Of a DNA stretch of 64,000 nt, positions 26,934-35,933 are shown in pieces. The notes beneath the pieces are model-generated. The model ran no database searches. It saw only the letters and a list, made by a program, of their open reading frames with translations, and was not told where the DNA came from. The stretch's first letter is position 1; each line of letters opens with the position of its first letter. The stretch is from an uncultured Tenacibaculum sp. (GTDB taxonomy: Bacteria; Bacteroidota; Bacteroidia; Flavobacteriales; Flavobacteriaceae): the NCBI RefSeq assembly GCF_947498805.1, contig NZ_CANMLT010000008.1, forward strand, positions 112,131-176,130. The letters run 5' to 3'. The translations under genes and the position numbers were made by a program.

Positions 26934-27425
26934 ATGAAACTCATTATAAAAACAACAATCCTTATAAGTTTATACTTTTTGACTTCCTGTAATAAAAAAG
27001 AAGCTTATCAACCTGTACAAGGGCAATGGATAAAAGGTACGGAAAAAGAAAAACTAAACACAATAGAAACTCAATTTAGAGGCTTTGATAAAGCCATGGT
27101 AGAAGTGGGCTATAGATATCAAGAATTGTATTGGGCAGGTCAAGATGAAAACTGGGAATATGCGAATTATCAACTGCAAAAAATAAATAAAGCAATTAAA
27201 CTAGGCTTACAACGTAGACCAAGAAGAGCAGCCTCCGCTGAAAACTTTTTGACTTATGTGATTCCCGAAGTAAAAAAATCAATTCAACAAAAAGACGCAA
27301 AGCTCTTCAATGAAAACTTTAAAATGATGCGCACCAATTGTACGGCATGTCATGCTGCAGAAAAAGTACCTTCATTTACAGTACGTATTCCAACTGATAG
27401 ACAATCTCCAATTGAGAAAGAATAA
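26934..27425 (+). CDS. Monoheme c-type cytochrome-like lipoprotein
   Basis: 163 residues; signal peptide and lipobox LTSC with Cys19. One haem c site CTACH at 136-140 (TNCTACHAAEKVPSF), in a helical domain containing YQELYWAGQDENWEYANYQLQKINKAIKLGLQRRP. This resembles the small cytochrome c domains in which a distant Met acts as sixth ligand, but no Met ligand is obvious. Starts three bases after the diheme gene, so the two are coupled. It probably receives or donates electrons with the diheme protein (inference). Confidence 0.8.
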   Translation: MKLIIKTTILISLYFLTSCNKKEAYQPVQGQWIKGTEKEKLNTIETQFRGFDKAMVEVGYRYQELYWAGQDENWEYANYQLQKINKAIKLGLQRRPRRAASAENFLTYVIPEVKKSIQQKDAKLFNENFKMMRTNCTACHAAEKVPSFTVRIPTDRQSPIEKE

Positions 27426-27442
27426 ACGACCTAATTATTTTT

Positions 27443-28207
27443 ATGAATAACGATATTTCTAAATCACCGTCTACATTTAATTTAGTAATAATCATACCCT
27501 GTTACAACGAAGAAAACAGGCTTTCGATAAAAAAAATAGAATATTTTCTTTCCTTTTACAATGACGTATTATTAGTTCTGGTTAATGACGGGTCTACTGA
27601 TCTAACGAAAAAAAAACTTGATGCACTTAAGTTACTTTTTCCAAATAACATAAAAACCCTACATCTAAACAGAAATCTTGGGAAAGCAGAAGCAGTAAGA
27701 CAAGGAATGCTATTTTCTCTAAATAGGGTCGACTTCCAAAAGATCGCTTATTTAGATGCAGATTTTTCTACATCTTTACAAGAATGCTATGAATTAAGCC
27801 ATTACCTCAACAAGGATATATGCTTTGTTTTTGGGTCTCGAATAGCCAAAATAGACACAGAAATAAAAAGAAAGAAGCTTCGTTTTCTTATTGGTCGAGT
27901 CGTTGCTACATTGATATCACAACAACTAAAACTTAAAATTTACGACACACAATGCGGTTGTAAAATCTTCGAAAAAACATTAGCAGAAAACATTTTTCAA
28001 GAAAAATTTATTTCCAGGTGGTTATTTGATGTAGAGATTTTTCATAGAATTATAACTATCAAAGGAAGATACAATATGAAGAACGTTGCTCGAGAACTTC
28101 CTCTTAAAAAATGGATAGACACAGAAGATTCAAGAGTTAAACTAAACTTTTTTTTCAAATTAGGATATGACTTAATCACCATTAGAAATAAATACAAAAG
28201 CATTTAA
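27443..28207 (+). CDS. Family 2 glycosyltransferase (dolichyl-phosphate glucosyltransferase-like)
   Basis: 254 residues with a GT-A fold: N-terminal LVIIIPCYNEENRL, LVNDGSTDLTKKKL, NLGKAEAVRQGM and the metal-binding DxD in AYLDADFST (about 104-112), then YDTQCGCKIFEK (a family motif with two Cys). Similar to DPG/DPM-type polyprenyl-phosphate sugar transferases, which attach a sugar to a lipid carrier at the inner membrane. No membrane spans seen. Starts 17 bases after the cytochrome gene, so it may be co-transcribed without being functionally linked. Substrate not determinable. Confidence 0.85.
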   Translation: MNNDISKSPSTFNLVIIIPCYNEENRLSIKKIEYFLSFYNDVLLVLVNDGSTDLTKKKLDALKLLFPNNIKTLHLNRNLGKAEAVRQGMLFSLNRVDFQKIAYLDADFSTSLQECYELSHYLNKDICFVFGSRIAKIDTEIKRKKLRFLIGRVVATLISQQLKLKIYDTQCGCKIFEKTLAENIFQEKFISRWLFDVEIFHRIITIKGRYNMKNVARELPLKKWIDTEDSRVKLNFFFKLGYDLITIRNKYKSI

Positions 28208-28299
28208 AAAAACTCTATAATTTTCTTTAGACGATCAATATTCCTATAAGAATTAAGCCTAACTTACAACAATAAAAAAACAAAACCATACAGAGTACA

Positions 28300-29436
28300 A
28301 TGAAAACCAACGCTAAACATTTAAAAGAAATTGCCTTTTTGTTTTTTAAAATGGGGTGTGTTGCTTTTGGTGGACCAGCTGCACATATTGCAATGATGGA
28401 AAACGAGGTGGTTCATAAAAGAAAATGGATGACCCGTCAATATTTTTTAGATTTAGTTGGAGCAACTAATCTAATTCCTGGACCGAACTCTACCGAAATG
28501 ACCATGCATTGCGGTCATACTCGAGGAGGCTTTCTAGGACTATTTATCGCAGGAATCTCATTTATACTTCCTGCTGTTACAATTACTGGTTTCTTAGCTT
28601 GGCTATATACTACCTATGGAGAACTTCCTGAAGTTACTCCCTTTATTTACGGAATAAAACCCGCTGTATTGGTCATTATTACAATGGCAATTATTAAACT
28701 CGGTAAAAAAGCTATAAAAAATATTGAACTTGCTCTTTTAGGTATACTTGTTATTTCTACAACTTTTTTAGGTTTAAATGAAATAACTGTTCTTTTACTT
28801 GGAGGACTTCTAGGTACTATTTACTTCTCCACTAAAAATCAAACTAAAGGTATTAATGCCAATATCACTCCTCTCCTACTTTTAAAAGCTCCAATGTTTT
28901 CGGTTACAAAAATGATAAGTACTTCATCTGTATTTTGGTCTTTTTTAAAAGTTGGCACCATCCTATATGGAAGTGGGTACGTACTATTTGCATATTTAGA
29001 TGCAGAACTTGTTGCGAATGGAATCTTGACGCGACAAGAACTAATTGATGCCATTGCTATAGGACAATTAACCCCAGGACCAGTACTTTCTACAGCTACC
29101 TTTATTGGATATCAAATTAATGGAATTTATGGTGCCATAGCAGCCACTATAGGAATATTTTTACCCTCTTTTATTTTTGTTCTGTTGTTAAATCCACTAG
29201 TTACTAAAATGCGACAATCAAAAACACTATCCTACTTTTTAGACTCTGTAAATGTTGCTGCAGTAGCCATTATGATTGTAGTACTATTAAAAATGAGTTA
29301 TACAACTTTAATAAGTTATAAGGAAATTGGTATTCTATTTGTTAGTATTCTATTCATTGTTAAAGCAAAAAAAATGAATTCAATGTGGTTAGTACCAATA
29401 GGTTCTTTACTTGGGTTCTTTTTGAATTTATTATAG
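28300..29436 (+). CDS. chrA: Chromate transporter ChrA
   Basis: 378 residues, two homologous CHR halves (about 8-175 and 205-375) with roughly 10 spans. The N-terminal half has FKMGCVAFGGPAAHIAMM and GATNLIPGPNSTEM; the second half has the equivalent YGSGYVLFAYLDAELVANG and AIGQLTPGPVLSTATFIG. The family is a proton-coupled chromate/sulfate antiporter; a role in chromate resistance is not shown by sequence. The gene ends one base before the convergent mscS-type gene's stop; no clear terminator separates them. Confidence 0.88.
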   Translation: MKTNAKHLKEIAFLFFKMGCVAFGGPAAHIAMMENEVVHKRKWMTRQYFLDLVGATNLIPGPNSTEMTMHCGHTRGGFLGLFIAGISFILPAVTITGFLAWLYTTYGELPEVTPFIYGIKPAVLVIITMAIIKLGKKAIKNIELALLGILVISTTFLGLNEITVLLLGGLLGTIYFSTKNQTKGINANITPLLLLKAPMFSVTKMISTSSVFWSFLKVGTILYGSGYVLFAYLDAELVANGILTRQELIDAIAIGQLTPGPVLSTATFIGYQINGIYGAIAATIGIFLPSFIFVLLLNPLVTKMRQSKTLSYFLDSVNVAAVAIMIVVLLKMSYTTLISYKEIGILFVSILFIVKAKKMNSMWLVPIGSLLGFFLNLL

Positions 29437-29437
29437 A

Positions 29438-30328
29438 CTAAGTTTTATTTACCTTTAAATTTTTATCAAAAATATTAACTCCACCTTTTACATCAAAATC
29501 TAACGTTTGGACAGGGTAAGCAATGGAAAAACGCTCCTCTTCAAAACGTTTTTTAATTCGAATAATGGCTTCATTTTGAGCACTCAAAAAATCTGTTTGT
29601 TCATAAAACCTTATCCAGAATCTCAATTCAAAGTTATAAGAATAACCACCTATTTCAGTGAAATAAAAATCAATACTATCTTTACTAAGAAGGCTTTCCA
29701 TCTTTGAAATTTCATCCAAAGCAACCTCTTTTACCCTTTCTAAATCATCTCCATATGAAACTCCTGTTTTGATAACAACTCTTCTTTTCTTGTATGTTGA
29801 ATAGTTAACAAAAGACTGATTGTATATTAACTGATTGGGAACAAAAACTTCTTCTCCTGTAACGGTTTTAATACTTGTCGTGATTAAACCAACTGTAGTA
29901 ATAGTTCCAAAATTATCATCAACAGTTACCCAATCTCCATCTGAAAATGGTTTCTGCATGTTCAATAAAAAACCAGCAAAGGCATTTGATGCAATATCTT
30001 TAAAAGCAAAACCTGCGATAATTCCCACAATACCCGCTCCAGCAAGAATCTTGGTTATCACACTTTCTAAACCTAGAATTTCAAGAGATAAAAAACCTCC
30101 AAAAAAGATAATAACTATATGTAATATGGCACTAATTAAGCGCACCATCTCCATATTATTCTTAAAGAGTTTTCCATAAAACTTTTCAGATATGCTTCTT
30201 ACCGATTTTGCCAAAAAATAAGTTAAACAAAGTACTAATAATGCTAAAAATAGTTTAGGCAAAAACTCCACACTATCATCTTTCCATTTATACAAAGTTT
30301 GTTTTATAAATTCGATTTCTTTTTCCAT
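29438..30328 (-). CDS. Small-conductance mechanosensitive channel (MscS family)
   Basis: 296 residues: hydrophobic spans at about 21-40 and 65-90, then the pore helix GAGIVGIIAGFAFKDIASNAFAGFLL (about 95-120) typical of MscS TM3, a beta domain (about 125-175), and a C-terminal mixed domain. It would release osmolytes on hypo-osmotic shock. Promoter candidate at 30354-30386. Convergent with chrA, with stops only one base apart. Confidence 0.93.
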   Translation of the reverse strand: MEKEIEFIKQTLYKWKDDSVEFLPKLFLALLVLCLTYFLAKSVRSISEKFYGKLFKNNMEMVRLISAILHIVIIFFGGFLSLEILGLESVITKILAGAGIVGIIAGFAFKDIASNAFAGFLLNMQKPFSDGDWVTVDDNFGTITTVGLITTSIKTVTGEEVFVPNQLIYNQSFVNYSTYKKRRVVIKTGVSYGDDLERVKEVALDEISKMESLLSKDSIDFYFTEIGGYSYNFELRFWIRFYEQTDFLSAQNEAIIRIKKRFEEERFSIAYPVQTLDFDVKGGVNIFDKNLKVNKT

Positions 30329-30353
30329 TGGTTGGTTTATAAGGATGATACAA

Positions 30354-30386
30354 CAAAAATAACAAAACTTTCCCCCTCTTTTTCAA
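30354..30386 (-). promoter_or_regulatory. Promoter candidate for the MscS gene
   Basis: On the minus strand TTG, 22-nt spacer, TATTTTTG, ending 26 bases before the MscS-family ATG. Spacer is at the long end of the usual 17-23 range. Confidence 0.5.
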
Positions 30387-30460
30387 ACACACAAATACCT
30401 CATATTAAAACACATAAAAAAATCAATCAAAAAAAAGTTTAAAAAAACACAAAAAGTGTT

Positions 30461-30490
30461 TTGTCAAATTCAAAAAAGCTTCTATATTTG
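30461..30490 (+). promoter_or_regulatory. Bacteroidota-type promoter for tRNA-Thr
   Basis: TTG, 19-nt spacer, TATATTTG: an exact match to the -33/-7 consensus, ending 18 bases before the tRNA. Confidence 0.75.
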
Positions 30491-30508
30491 CAACCGCTAA
30501 AGCAAAAA

Positions 30509-30582
30509 GCCGATATAGCTCAGCTGGCTAGAGCAGCTGATTTGTAATCAGCAGGTCGTGGGTTCGAGTCCCTCTATCGGCT
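30509..30582 (+). tRNA. tRNA-Thr, anticodon TGT
   Basis: 74-nt cloverleaf without encoded CCA: acceptor stem GCCGATA/TATCGGC, D-arm with AGCTCAGCTGGCTAGAGC, anticodon stem GCTGA/TCAGC with loop TTTGTAA (anticodon TGT, reading ACA and, with wobble, other Thr codons), and T-arm GTGGGTTCGAGTCCC. Discriminator base T at 30582. A strong promoter lies upstream and a terminator downstream, so it is a single-gene unit. Confidence 0.97.
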
Positions 30583-30592
30583 CAAAAAAAAC

Positions 30593-30624
30593 AAAAGCGC
30601 TAACTTAAAGTTAGCGCTTTTTTT
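30593..30624 (+). terminator. Terminator after tRNA-Thr
   Basis: Near-perfect 14-bp stem AAAAGCGCTAACTT/AAGTTAGCGCTTTT followed by T residues. Confidence 0.92.
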
Positions 30625-30666
30625 GTACGCTAATTTTCCTAAATTTGTTTCATCTAAAAACACTAC

Positions 30667-31281
30667 ATGAAAAATATATTTGTTATTGGTATTGCGGGAG
30701 GTACTGGAAGTGGAAAAACCACCGTAGTAAATCAAATCATTAATGAATTACCAGCCGACGAGGTTTGTGTTATCTCTCAAGACTCTTACTACAAGCAAAC
30801 TAATGATTTAACATACGAAGAAAGAACAAAAATAAACTTCGACCACCCTAGAGCAATCGATTTCGAATTATTGGTAGAACACTTGCAACAGTTAAAAAAC
30901 GGAGAAGTTATAGAACAACCTGTATATTCGTTTGTTGCCCATAATAGAACAAAAGACACCATTAAAACACACCCTAGAAAGGTTGTTATTATTGAAGGAA
31001 TCTTAATATTCAACAATAAAGAACTCAGAAACCTTTGTGATATTAAAGTGTTTGTTCACGCTGATGCTGATGAAAGATTGATACGTCGTGTACGTAGGGA
31101 TATTAAAGAACGTGGTAGAGACATCGATGAGGTACTTAGTCGTTATCAAAGTACACTAAAACCTATGCATCAGCAATTTATTGAACCTACAAAGAACTAT
31201 GCCGATATCATCATACCAAATGACAGATATAATACTGTTGCTATTGATATCGTTAGAACTGTAATTAGCGATCGATTATAA
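30667..31281 (+). CDS. udk: Uridine kinase
   Basis: 204-residue pyrimidine-salvage enzyme that phosphorylates uridine and cytidine with ATP/GTP. Walker A GIAGGTGSGKTT at 8-19; SQDSYYKQ, FDHPRAIDFELL, and the Arg-rich RLIRRVRRDIKERGRDIDEVL segment characteristic of Udk/PRK. A -7-like TAAATTTG at 30640-30647 lies just upstream. The gene is followed after one base by the divIC-like gene, which starts the udk-divIC-mutA-mutB-psd run. Confidence 0.95.
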   Translation: MKNIFVIGIAGGTGSGKTTVVNQIINELPADEVCVISQDSYYKQTNDLTYEERTKINFDHPRAIDFELLVEHLQQLKNGEVIEQPVYSFVAHNRTKDTIKTHPRKVVIIEGILIFNNKELRNLCDIKVFVHADADERLIRRVRRDIKERGRDIDEVLSRYQSTLKPMHQQFIEPTKNYADIIIPNDRYNTVAIDIVRTVISDRL

Positions 31282-31282
31282 T

Positions 31283-31600
31283 ATGAATCTAAAATCCATA
31301 AAAAACAAACCAACCTTTAGAATTGCTACAAATATTTATGTAGTTATTCTTACTGTATTTGTTGTTTGGATGTTATTTTTTGACGAAAATTCGTATCTTA
31401 CTCATAGAGAATTCAATAAAGAAATTAAAGAGTTAGAAACCTGGATTGAATTTCATCAAAAAAGGATTGCTAAAGACAAAGAAACCATTAAAAAACTCCA
31501 GGATTCTTTGGAATTAGAGCGCTATGCTCGTGAAAAATATTTAATGAAGAAAGATAATGAAGATATCTACATTATCGAATTTGATACTATACAGAAATAA
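31283..31600 (+). CDS. Septum formation initiator (FtsB/DivIC-like)
   Basis: 105 residues, one membrane span near 18-37 and a following coiled coil (about 44-82, EIKELETWIEFHQKRIAKDKETIKKLQDSLEL). The end of the coiled coil, ERYAREKYLMKKDNEDIYIIEF, matches the FtsB/DivIC family that bridges early and late divisome proteins. Starts one base after udk and its last base overlaps the start of mutA (31600). Confidence 0.85.
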   Translation: MNLKSIKNKPTFRIATNIYVVILTVFVVWMLFFDENSYLTHREFNKEIKELETWIEFHQKRIAKDKETIKKLQDSLELERYAREKYLMKKDNEDIYIIEFDTIQK

Positions 31601-32946
31601 TGGACAATTATTTATTTAAAGATTTTGAAGGAGTATCTCCAACTGCTTGGAAACAAAAAATTCAAGTAGATTTAAAAGGTGCCGACTACAACGACACCCT
31701 TCTTTGGAAAACTAATGAAGGAATTACCGTAAAACCTTTTTATGCTAAAGAAGATAGAACTCACCAAATAGTTAACCTTCCTAAAAAAGGTTTTGCCATT
31801 TGTCAAAGCATTATAGTTTCAAATGAAAAAGAAGCCAATGCTCTAGCTATTGATGCAGTAGAAAGAGGAGCTTCTGCAATTGAGTTTCTTATCAAAGAAA
31901 AAATTGATTTCAAAGTCTTATTAAACGGCATTAATTTTCAAGAAACTTATATTTATTTTAAACTTGAATTTCTTGATGCAAGTTTTGTTTCAGAAGTATC
32001 TAACTATACAAATTCAAGCAAGGTTTTTTTCAACAATGATATCATTGGAAAACTAGCAAGTACTGGTAACTGGTATCAAAACCTTAAAGATGATCATTCC
32101 GAACTGGAAAACATTATCAAAAACAACAATAGTTTAGCTATTAATGTTTCTATTTATCAAAATGCAGGAGCCAACTGCACACAACAATTAGCATACGCTT
32201 TAGCCCATGCAAATGAATATTTAAATCATTTTGGCGGAGAGGTTGCTTCAAAAATACACTTCAACTTTTCAGTTGGAAGTAATTATTTCTTTGAAATAGC
32301 CAAACTAAGAGCTTTTCGAATTTTATGGAGTTCTCTTTTAAAAGAATATAAGGTAGAAAAAACTGAAGCCCATATATTTGCACAACCAAGTTTACGTAAC
32401 AAAACTTTGTATGATTATAATGTAAACATGTTACGCACAACATCTGAATGCATGAGTGCTATATTAGGAGGTTCAAATACAGTATCTAATGTAGCATATG
32501 ATAGAATTTTCCATAGCTCTAATGAATTTGGAGAAAGAATCTCTAGAAATCAACTATTAACACTTCAGCAAGAGAGCTACCTATCAGAAGCTCAACATTT
32601 TGCTAATGGCACCTATTATATAGAAGCCCTAACAGACCAGTTAGCAGAAAAGGCCTTAGAAATTTTCAAATTGATAGAACAAGCTGGAGGCTTTTTAAAT
32701 CAACTCAAAGAAGGGGTTATTCAACGAAAAATAAAAGAATCGGCAACTAAGGAACAAGAACAATTTGATAATGGTGAACTTGTTTTATTAGGAACTAACA
32801 AAATTCAAAACGAAAAGGATAGAATGAAGAATGATTTAGAAGTAAATCCTTTTGTAAAAGTTAGAAATCAAAAAACGTTGATTGAACCTATCATTCAGAA
32901 AAGATTAGCCGAAAAACTTGAACAAGAACGTTTAGACCATGAGTAG
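31600..32946 (+). CDS. mutA: Methylmalonyl-CoA mutase small subunit (short form)
   Basis: 448 residues, homologous to the TIM-barrel of methylmalonyl-CoA mutase small subunits ([36 protein letters not shown]), acting as partner of the large catalytic subunit. It ends after the barrel; the C-terminal B12-like domain normally found in small subunits of about 600 residues is absent. No stop or frameshift is seen after it within the gene's own frame region; it overlaps mutB by 8 bases. Shortened small subunits appear to be the Flavobacteriia form. Confidence 0.9.
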   Translation: MDNYLFKDFEGVSPTAWKQKIQVDLKGADYNDTLLWKTNEGITVKPFYAKEDRTHQIVNLPKKGFAICQSIIVSNEKEANALAIDAVERGASAIEFLIKEKIDFKVLLNGINFQETYIYFKLEFLDASFVSEVSNYTNSSKVFFNNDIIGKLASTGNWYQNLKDDHSELENIIKNNNSLAINVSIYQNAGANCTQQLAYALAHANEYLNHFGGEVASKIHFNFSVGSNYFFEIAKLRAFRILWSSLLKEYKVEKTEAHIFAQPSLRNKTLYDYNVNMLRTTSECMSAILGGSNTVSNVAYDRIFHSSNEFGERISRNQLLTLQQESYLSEAQHFANGTYYIEALTDQLAEKALEIFKLIEQAGGFLNQLKEGVIQRKIKESATKEQEQFDNGELVLLGTNKIQNEKDRMKNDLEVNPFVKVRNQKTLIEPIIQKRLAEKLEQERLDHE

Positions 32947-35002
32947 AAAAGATCTTTCAAATATCAGTATTGATAAAAGTCAACAATCGAATGTTGAAAA
33001 TCGTAAACACGAAGATTTTGTTGCAGGTATTGCGCCAAACTTGCGTGGACCCTACTCTACTATGTATGTTCGTAGACCATGGACTATTCGTCAATATGCA
33101 GGGTTCTCTACAGCAGAAGAAAGTAACGCCTTTTACAGAAGAAATTTAGCAGCCGGACAAAAAGGACTTTCCGTAGCCTTTGATTTAGCTACACACCGTG
33201 GATATGATTCTGATCACGAACGTGTTCAAGGAGATGTTGGTAAAGCAGGTGTGGCAATAGATTCTGTGGAAGACATGAAGGTTTTGTTTGACCAGATTCC
33301 GTTAGATAAAATGTCAGTTTCTATGACAATGAATGGAGCTGTACTACCTGTATTAGCTTTTTATATTATTGCTGCCGAAGAACAAGGAGTAAAACCAGAA
33401 CTACTCTCTGGAACTATTCAAAACGATATTTTAAAGGAGTTTATGGTACGTAACACCTACATCTACCCTCCTACTCCTTCCATGAAGATTATTGCTGATA
33501 TTTTCGAATACACCAGTAAGAACATGCCTAAGTTTAATTCAATTTCTATCTCAGGATACCACATGCAAGAAGCGGGTGCTACTCCAGATATTGAATTAGC
33601 ATACACACTTGCTGATGGTTTAGAATATATTAGAAAAGGATTAGAAGCAGGAATGGATATTGATGCATTTGCTCCTAGACTTTCTTTTTTCTGGGCTATT
33701 GGAATGGATCATTTTACCGAAATAGCAAAAATGCGTGCTGGTAGAATGCTTTGGGCTAAAATTGTAAAACAATTCAACCCTAAAAACCCAAAATCATTAG
33801 CTTTAAGAACTCACTGTCAAACAAGTGGTTGGAGTTTAACCGAACAAGATCCATTTAACAATGTAGCACGAACTACCATTGAAGCAATGGCTGCCGCTTT
33901 TGGAGGAACACAAAGTTTACATACCAACGCATTAGACGAAGCAATTGCCTTACCTACTGATTTCTCAGCAAGAATTGCACGTAACACTCAAATATATTTA
34001 CAACAAGAAACACACATTACCAAAACAGTAGATCCTTGGGCTGGTAGTTATTATGTTGAAGAATTAACAGAAAACATTGCCAACAAAGCTTGGGAACTAA
34101 TTCAAGAAGTGGAAGAATTAGGAGGAATGACCAAAGCTATTGAAAAGGGAATTCCAAAAATGCGTATTGAAGAAGCTGCAGCAAAAAAGCAAGCTAAAAT
34201 AGATAGCGGTCAAGATGTTATTGTTGGTGTAAATAAATATCAATTAAAAGAAGAAGATCCTTTACACATTTTAGAAGTAGATAATGAAGCTGTTCGTCAA
34301 TCTCAAATCAATAGGCTAAACGAGCTAAAATCAGAAAGAAATGAAGATAATGTTAATCAGTCTTTAGAAGATTTAACAGAATGCGCTAAAACGGGTAATG
34401 GAAATTTATTAGATTTAGCTGTAAAAGCTGCGAGAAACAGAGCTACTTTAGGCGAAATCTCTGATGCTTTAGAAACTATTTTCGGAAGACATAAAGCAGT
34501 ACATAAAACAATTAGCGGCGTGTATAGTAAAGAAATAAAAGATGATGCTTTATTTAAAGAGGCAACCCAACTAGCCGATAAATTTGCGGAATTAGAAGGT
34601 CGAAGACCTCGTATTATGATAGCTAAACTAGGGCAAGACGGACATGATCGTGGCGCAAAAGTAGTTGCTACTGGATATGCTGACCTTGGTTTTGATGTAG
34701 ATATAGGACCTTTATTTCAAACACCTATTGAAGCAACAAAACAAGCTATTGAGAATGACGTACACATTATAGGTATTTCATCTTTAGCAGCAGGTCATAA
34801 AACATTGGTTCCTCAAGTAATTGGCGAACTTAAAAAGTACGGTAGAGAAGATATAATGGTAATTGTTGGAGGAGTAATTCCTGCACAAGACTATCAATTT
34901 TTGTTTGACGCTGGTGCCGTAGGTATTTTTGGTCCTGGAACTAAAATTGCTCAAGCTGCCATAGACATGCTAACTATTTTAATTGATAGCACAGAAGAAT
35001 AA
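32939..35002 (+). CDS. mutB: Methylmalonyl-CoA mutase large (catalytic) subunit
   Basis: B12-dependent enzyme converting methylmalonyl-CoA to succinyl-CoA (or the reverse), cytosolic. 687 residues: barrel with [41 protein letters not shown], then the B12-binding domain with LGQDGHDRG (lower axial ligand His569) and [25 protein letters not shown]. The 8-base overlap with mutA implies coupled translation. Downstream psd starts seven bases later. A cobalamin supply is implied, but no B12 riboswitch or B12 biosynthesis gene is in this window. Confidence 0.96.
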   Translation: MSRKDLSNISIDKSQQSNVENRKHEDFVAGIAPNLRGPYSTMYVRRPWTIRQYAGFSTAEESNAFYRRNLAAGQKGLSVAFDLATHRGYDSDHERVQGDVGKAGVAIDSVEDMKVLFDQIPLDKMSVSMTMNGAVLPVLAFYIIAAEEQGVKPELLSGTIQNDILKEFMVRNTYIYPPTPSMKIIADIFEYTSKNMPKFNSISISGYHMQEAGATPDIELAYTLADGLEYIRKGLEAGMDIDAFAPRLSFFWAIGMDHFTEIAKMRAGRMLWAKIVKQFNPKNPKSLALRTHCQTSGWSLTEQDPFNNVARTTIEAMAAAFGGTQSLHTNALDEAIALPTDFSARIARNTQIYLQQETHITKTVDPWAGSYYVEELTENIANKAWELIQEVEELGGMTKAIEKGIPKMRIEEAAAKKQAKIDSGQDVIVGVNKYQLKEEDPLHILEVDNEAVRQSQINRLNELKSERNEDNVNQSLEDLTECAKTGNGNLLDLAVKAARNRATLGEISDALETIFGRHKAVHKTISGVYSKEIKDDALFKEATQLADKFAELEGRRPRIMIAKLGQDGHDRGAKVVATGYADLGFDVDIGPLFQTPIEATKQAIENDVHIIGISSLAAGHKTLVPQVIGELKKYGREDIMVIVGGVIPAQDYQFLFDAGAVGIFGPGTKIAQAAIDMLTILIDSTEE

Positions 35003-35009
35003 TTGAACT

Positions 35010-35888
35010 ATGAAAATACAATACATCGATAGAAAATCAGGAACTTTAATAACCGAAACTCCACCTGGAGAAGGGTTTTTAAAGCTTTTATATCAAAACC
35101 CTTTTGGTAAGGTTGCATTATTACCTATGGTAAAGCGCAAGGCCTTATCTTCTCGTTATGGAAAAATGATGAGCAAGGCTTCTTCAGTAAAAAAAATACA
35201 AGGCTTTGTAGACAAACTGGGAATTGACATGAACGAATCTGAAAAATCAGTTTCAGAATTCACTTCTTTTAATGATTTTTTCTATCGAAAACTAAAACCT
35301 AACGCACGCCCAATAGAAAATGGATTTGTTAGTCCAGGTGATGGGAAATTAATTGCTTTTGAAAATGTTGCCGATGTACATAACTTCTTTGTAAAAGGAA
35401 GGAAATTCACCTTGAAAGAATTTTTAAACAGTAAATCATTAGCAGAGAAATACAAAAATGCTTCTCTTCTTATTTTAAGATTAGCTCCTAACGATTATCA
35501 CCGTTATCATTTTCCGTACGAAGGGACACCTTCAGGAATGACAAAAATTAAAGGTGATTATTTTTCTGTCTCTCCCTATGCACTAGCTTCTAATTTTACA
35601 AAAGTTTTTTGCGAAAACAAACGTGAATTTTGTGAACTTAAAACAGAAGATAAAGGAGACATATTAATTGCACCGGTAGGTGCTACCATGGTAGGCGCTA
35701 TTATAGAAACATTTACCGCAAACTCTGAAGTTAAAAAAGGAGACGAAATGGGTTATTTTGCTTTTGGAGGATCTACTATTGTAGTATTAATTGACAAAGA
35801 AAAAATATCTCTAGATAAAGACATCCTAGAAAACACCAAAAACGGTATTGAAACCGCTGTTAAAATGGGTGAAAAAATTGGAATATAA
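35010..35888 (+). CDS. psd: Phosphatidylserine decarboxylase proenzyme
   Basis: Makes phosphatidylethanolamine from phosphatidylserine at the inner membrane. 292 residues, of the GGST type: the self-cleavage site is FGGST with Ser255 becoming the pyruvoyl group, so beta is 1-254 and alpha 255-292. Other family segments: SPGDGKLIAFENV, APNDYHRYHFPYEG and APVGATMVGAI. No strong N-terminal membrane span. Last gene of the udk-to-psd run, closed by a terminator. Confidence 0.95.
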   Translation: MKIQYIDRKSGTLITETPPGEGFLKLLYQNPFGKVALLPMVKRKALSSRYGKMMSKASSVKKIQGFVDKLGIDMNESEKSVSEFTSFNDFFYRKLKPNARPIENGFVSPGDGKLIAFENVADVHNFFVKGRKFTLKEFLNSKSLAEKYKNASLLILRLAPNDYHRYHFPYEGTPSGMTKIKGDYFSVSPYALASNFTKVFCENKREFCELKTEDKGDILIAPVGATMVGAIIETFTANSEVKKGDEMGYFAFGGSTIVVLIDKEKISLDKDILENTKNGIETAVKMGEKIGI

Positions 35889-35918
35889 AAAAAGGCTTAG
35901 TAAATACTAAGCCTTTTT
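35889..35918. terminator. Bidirectional terminator between psd and the M16 peptidase
   Basis: 14-bp stem AAAAAGGCTTAGTA/TACTAAGCCTTTTT with a short AA loop. Confidence 0.9.
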
Positions 35919-35933
35919 AATTATCTATACTTT

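Noticed and set aside
28300..30328. chrA plus mscS as a metal-resistance island
   Set aside because: No mobility genes, and base composition matches the neighbours; both families are common single chromosomal genes.
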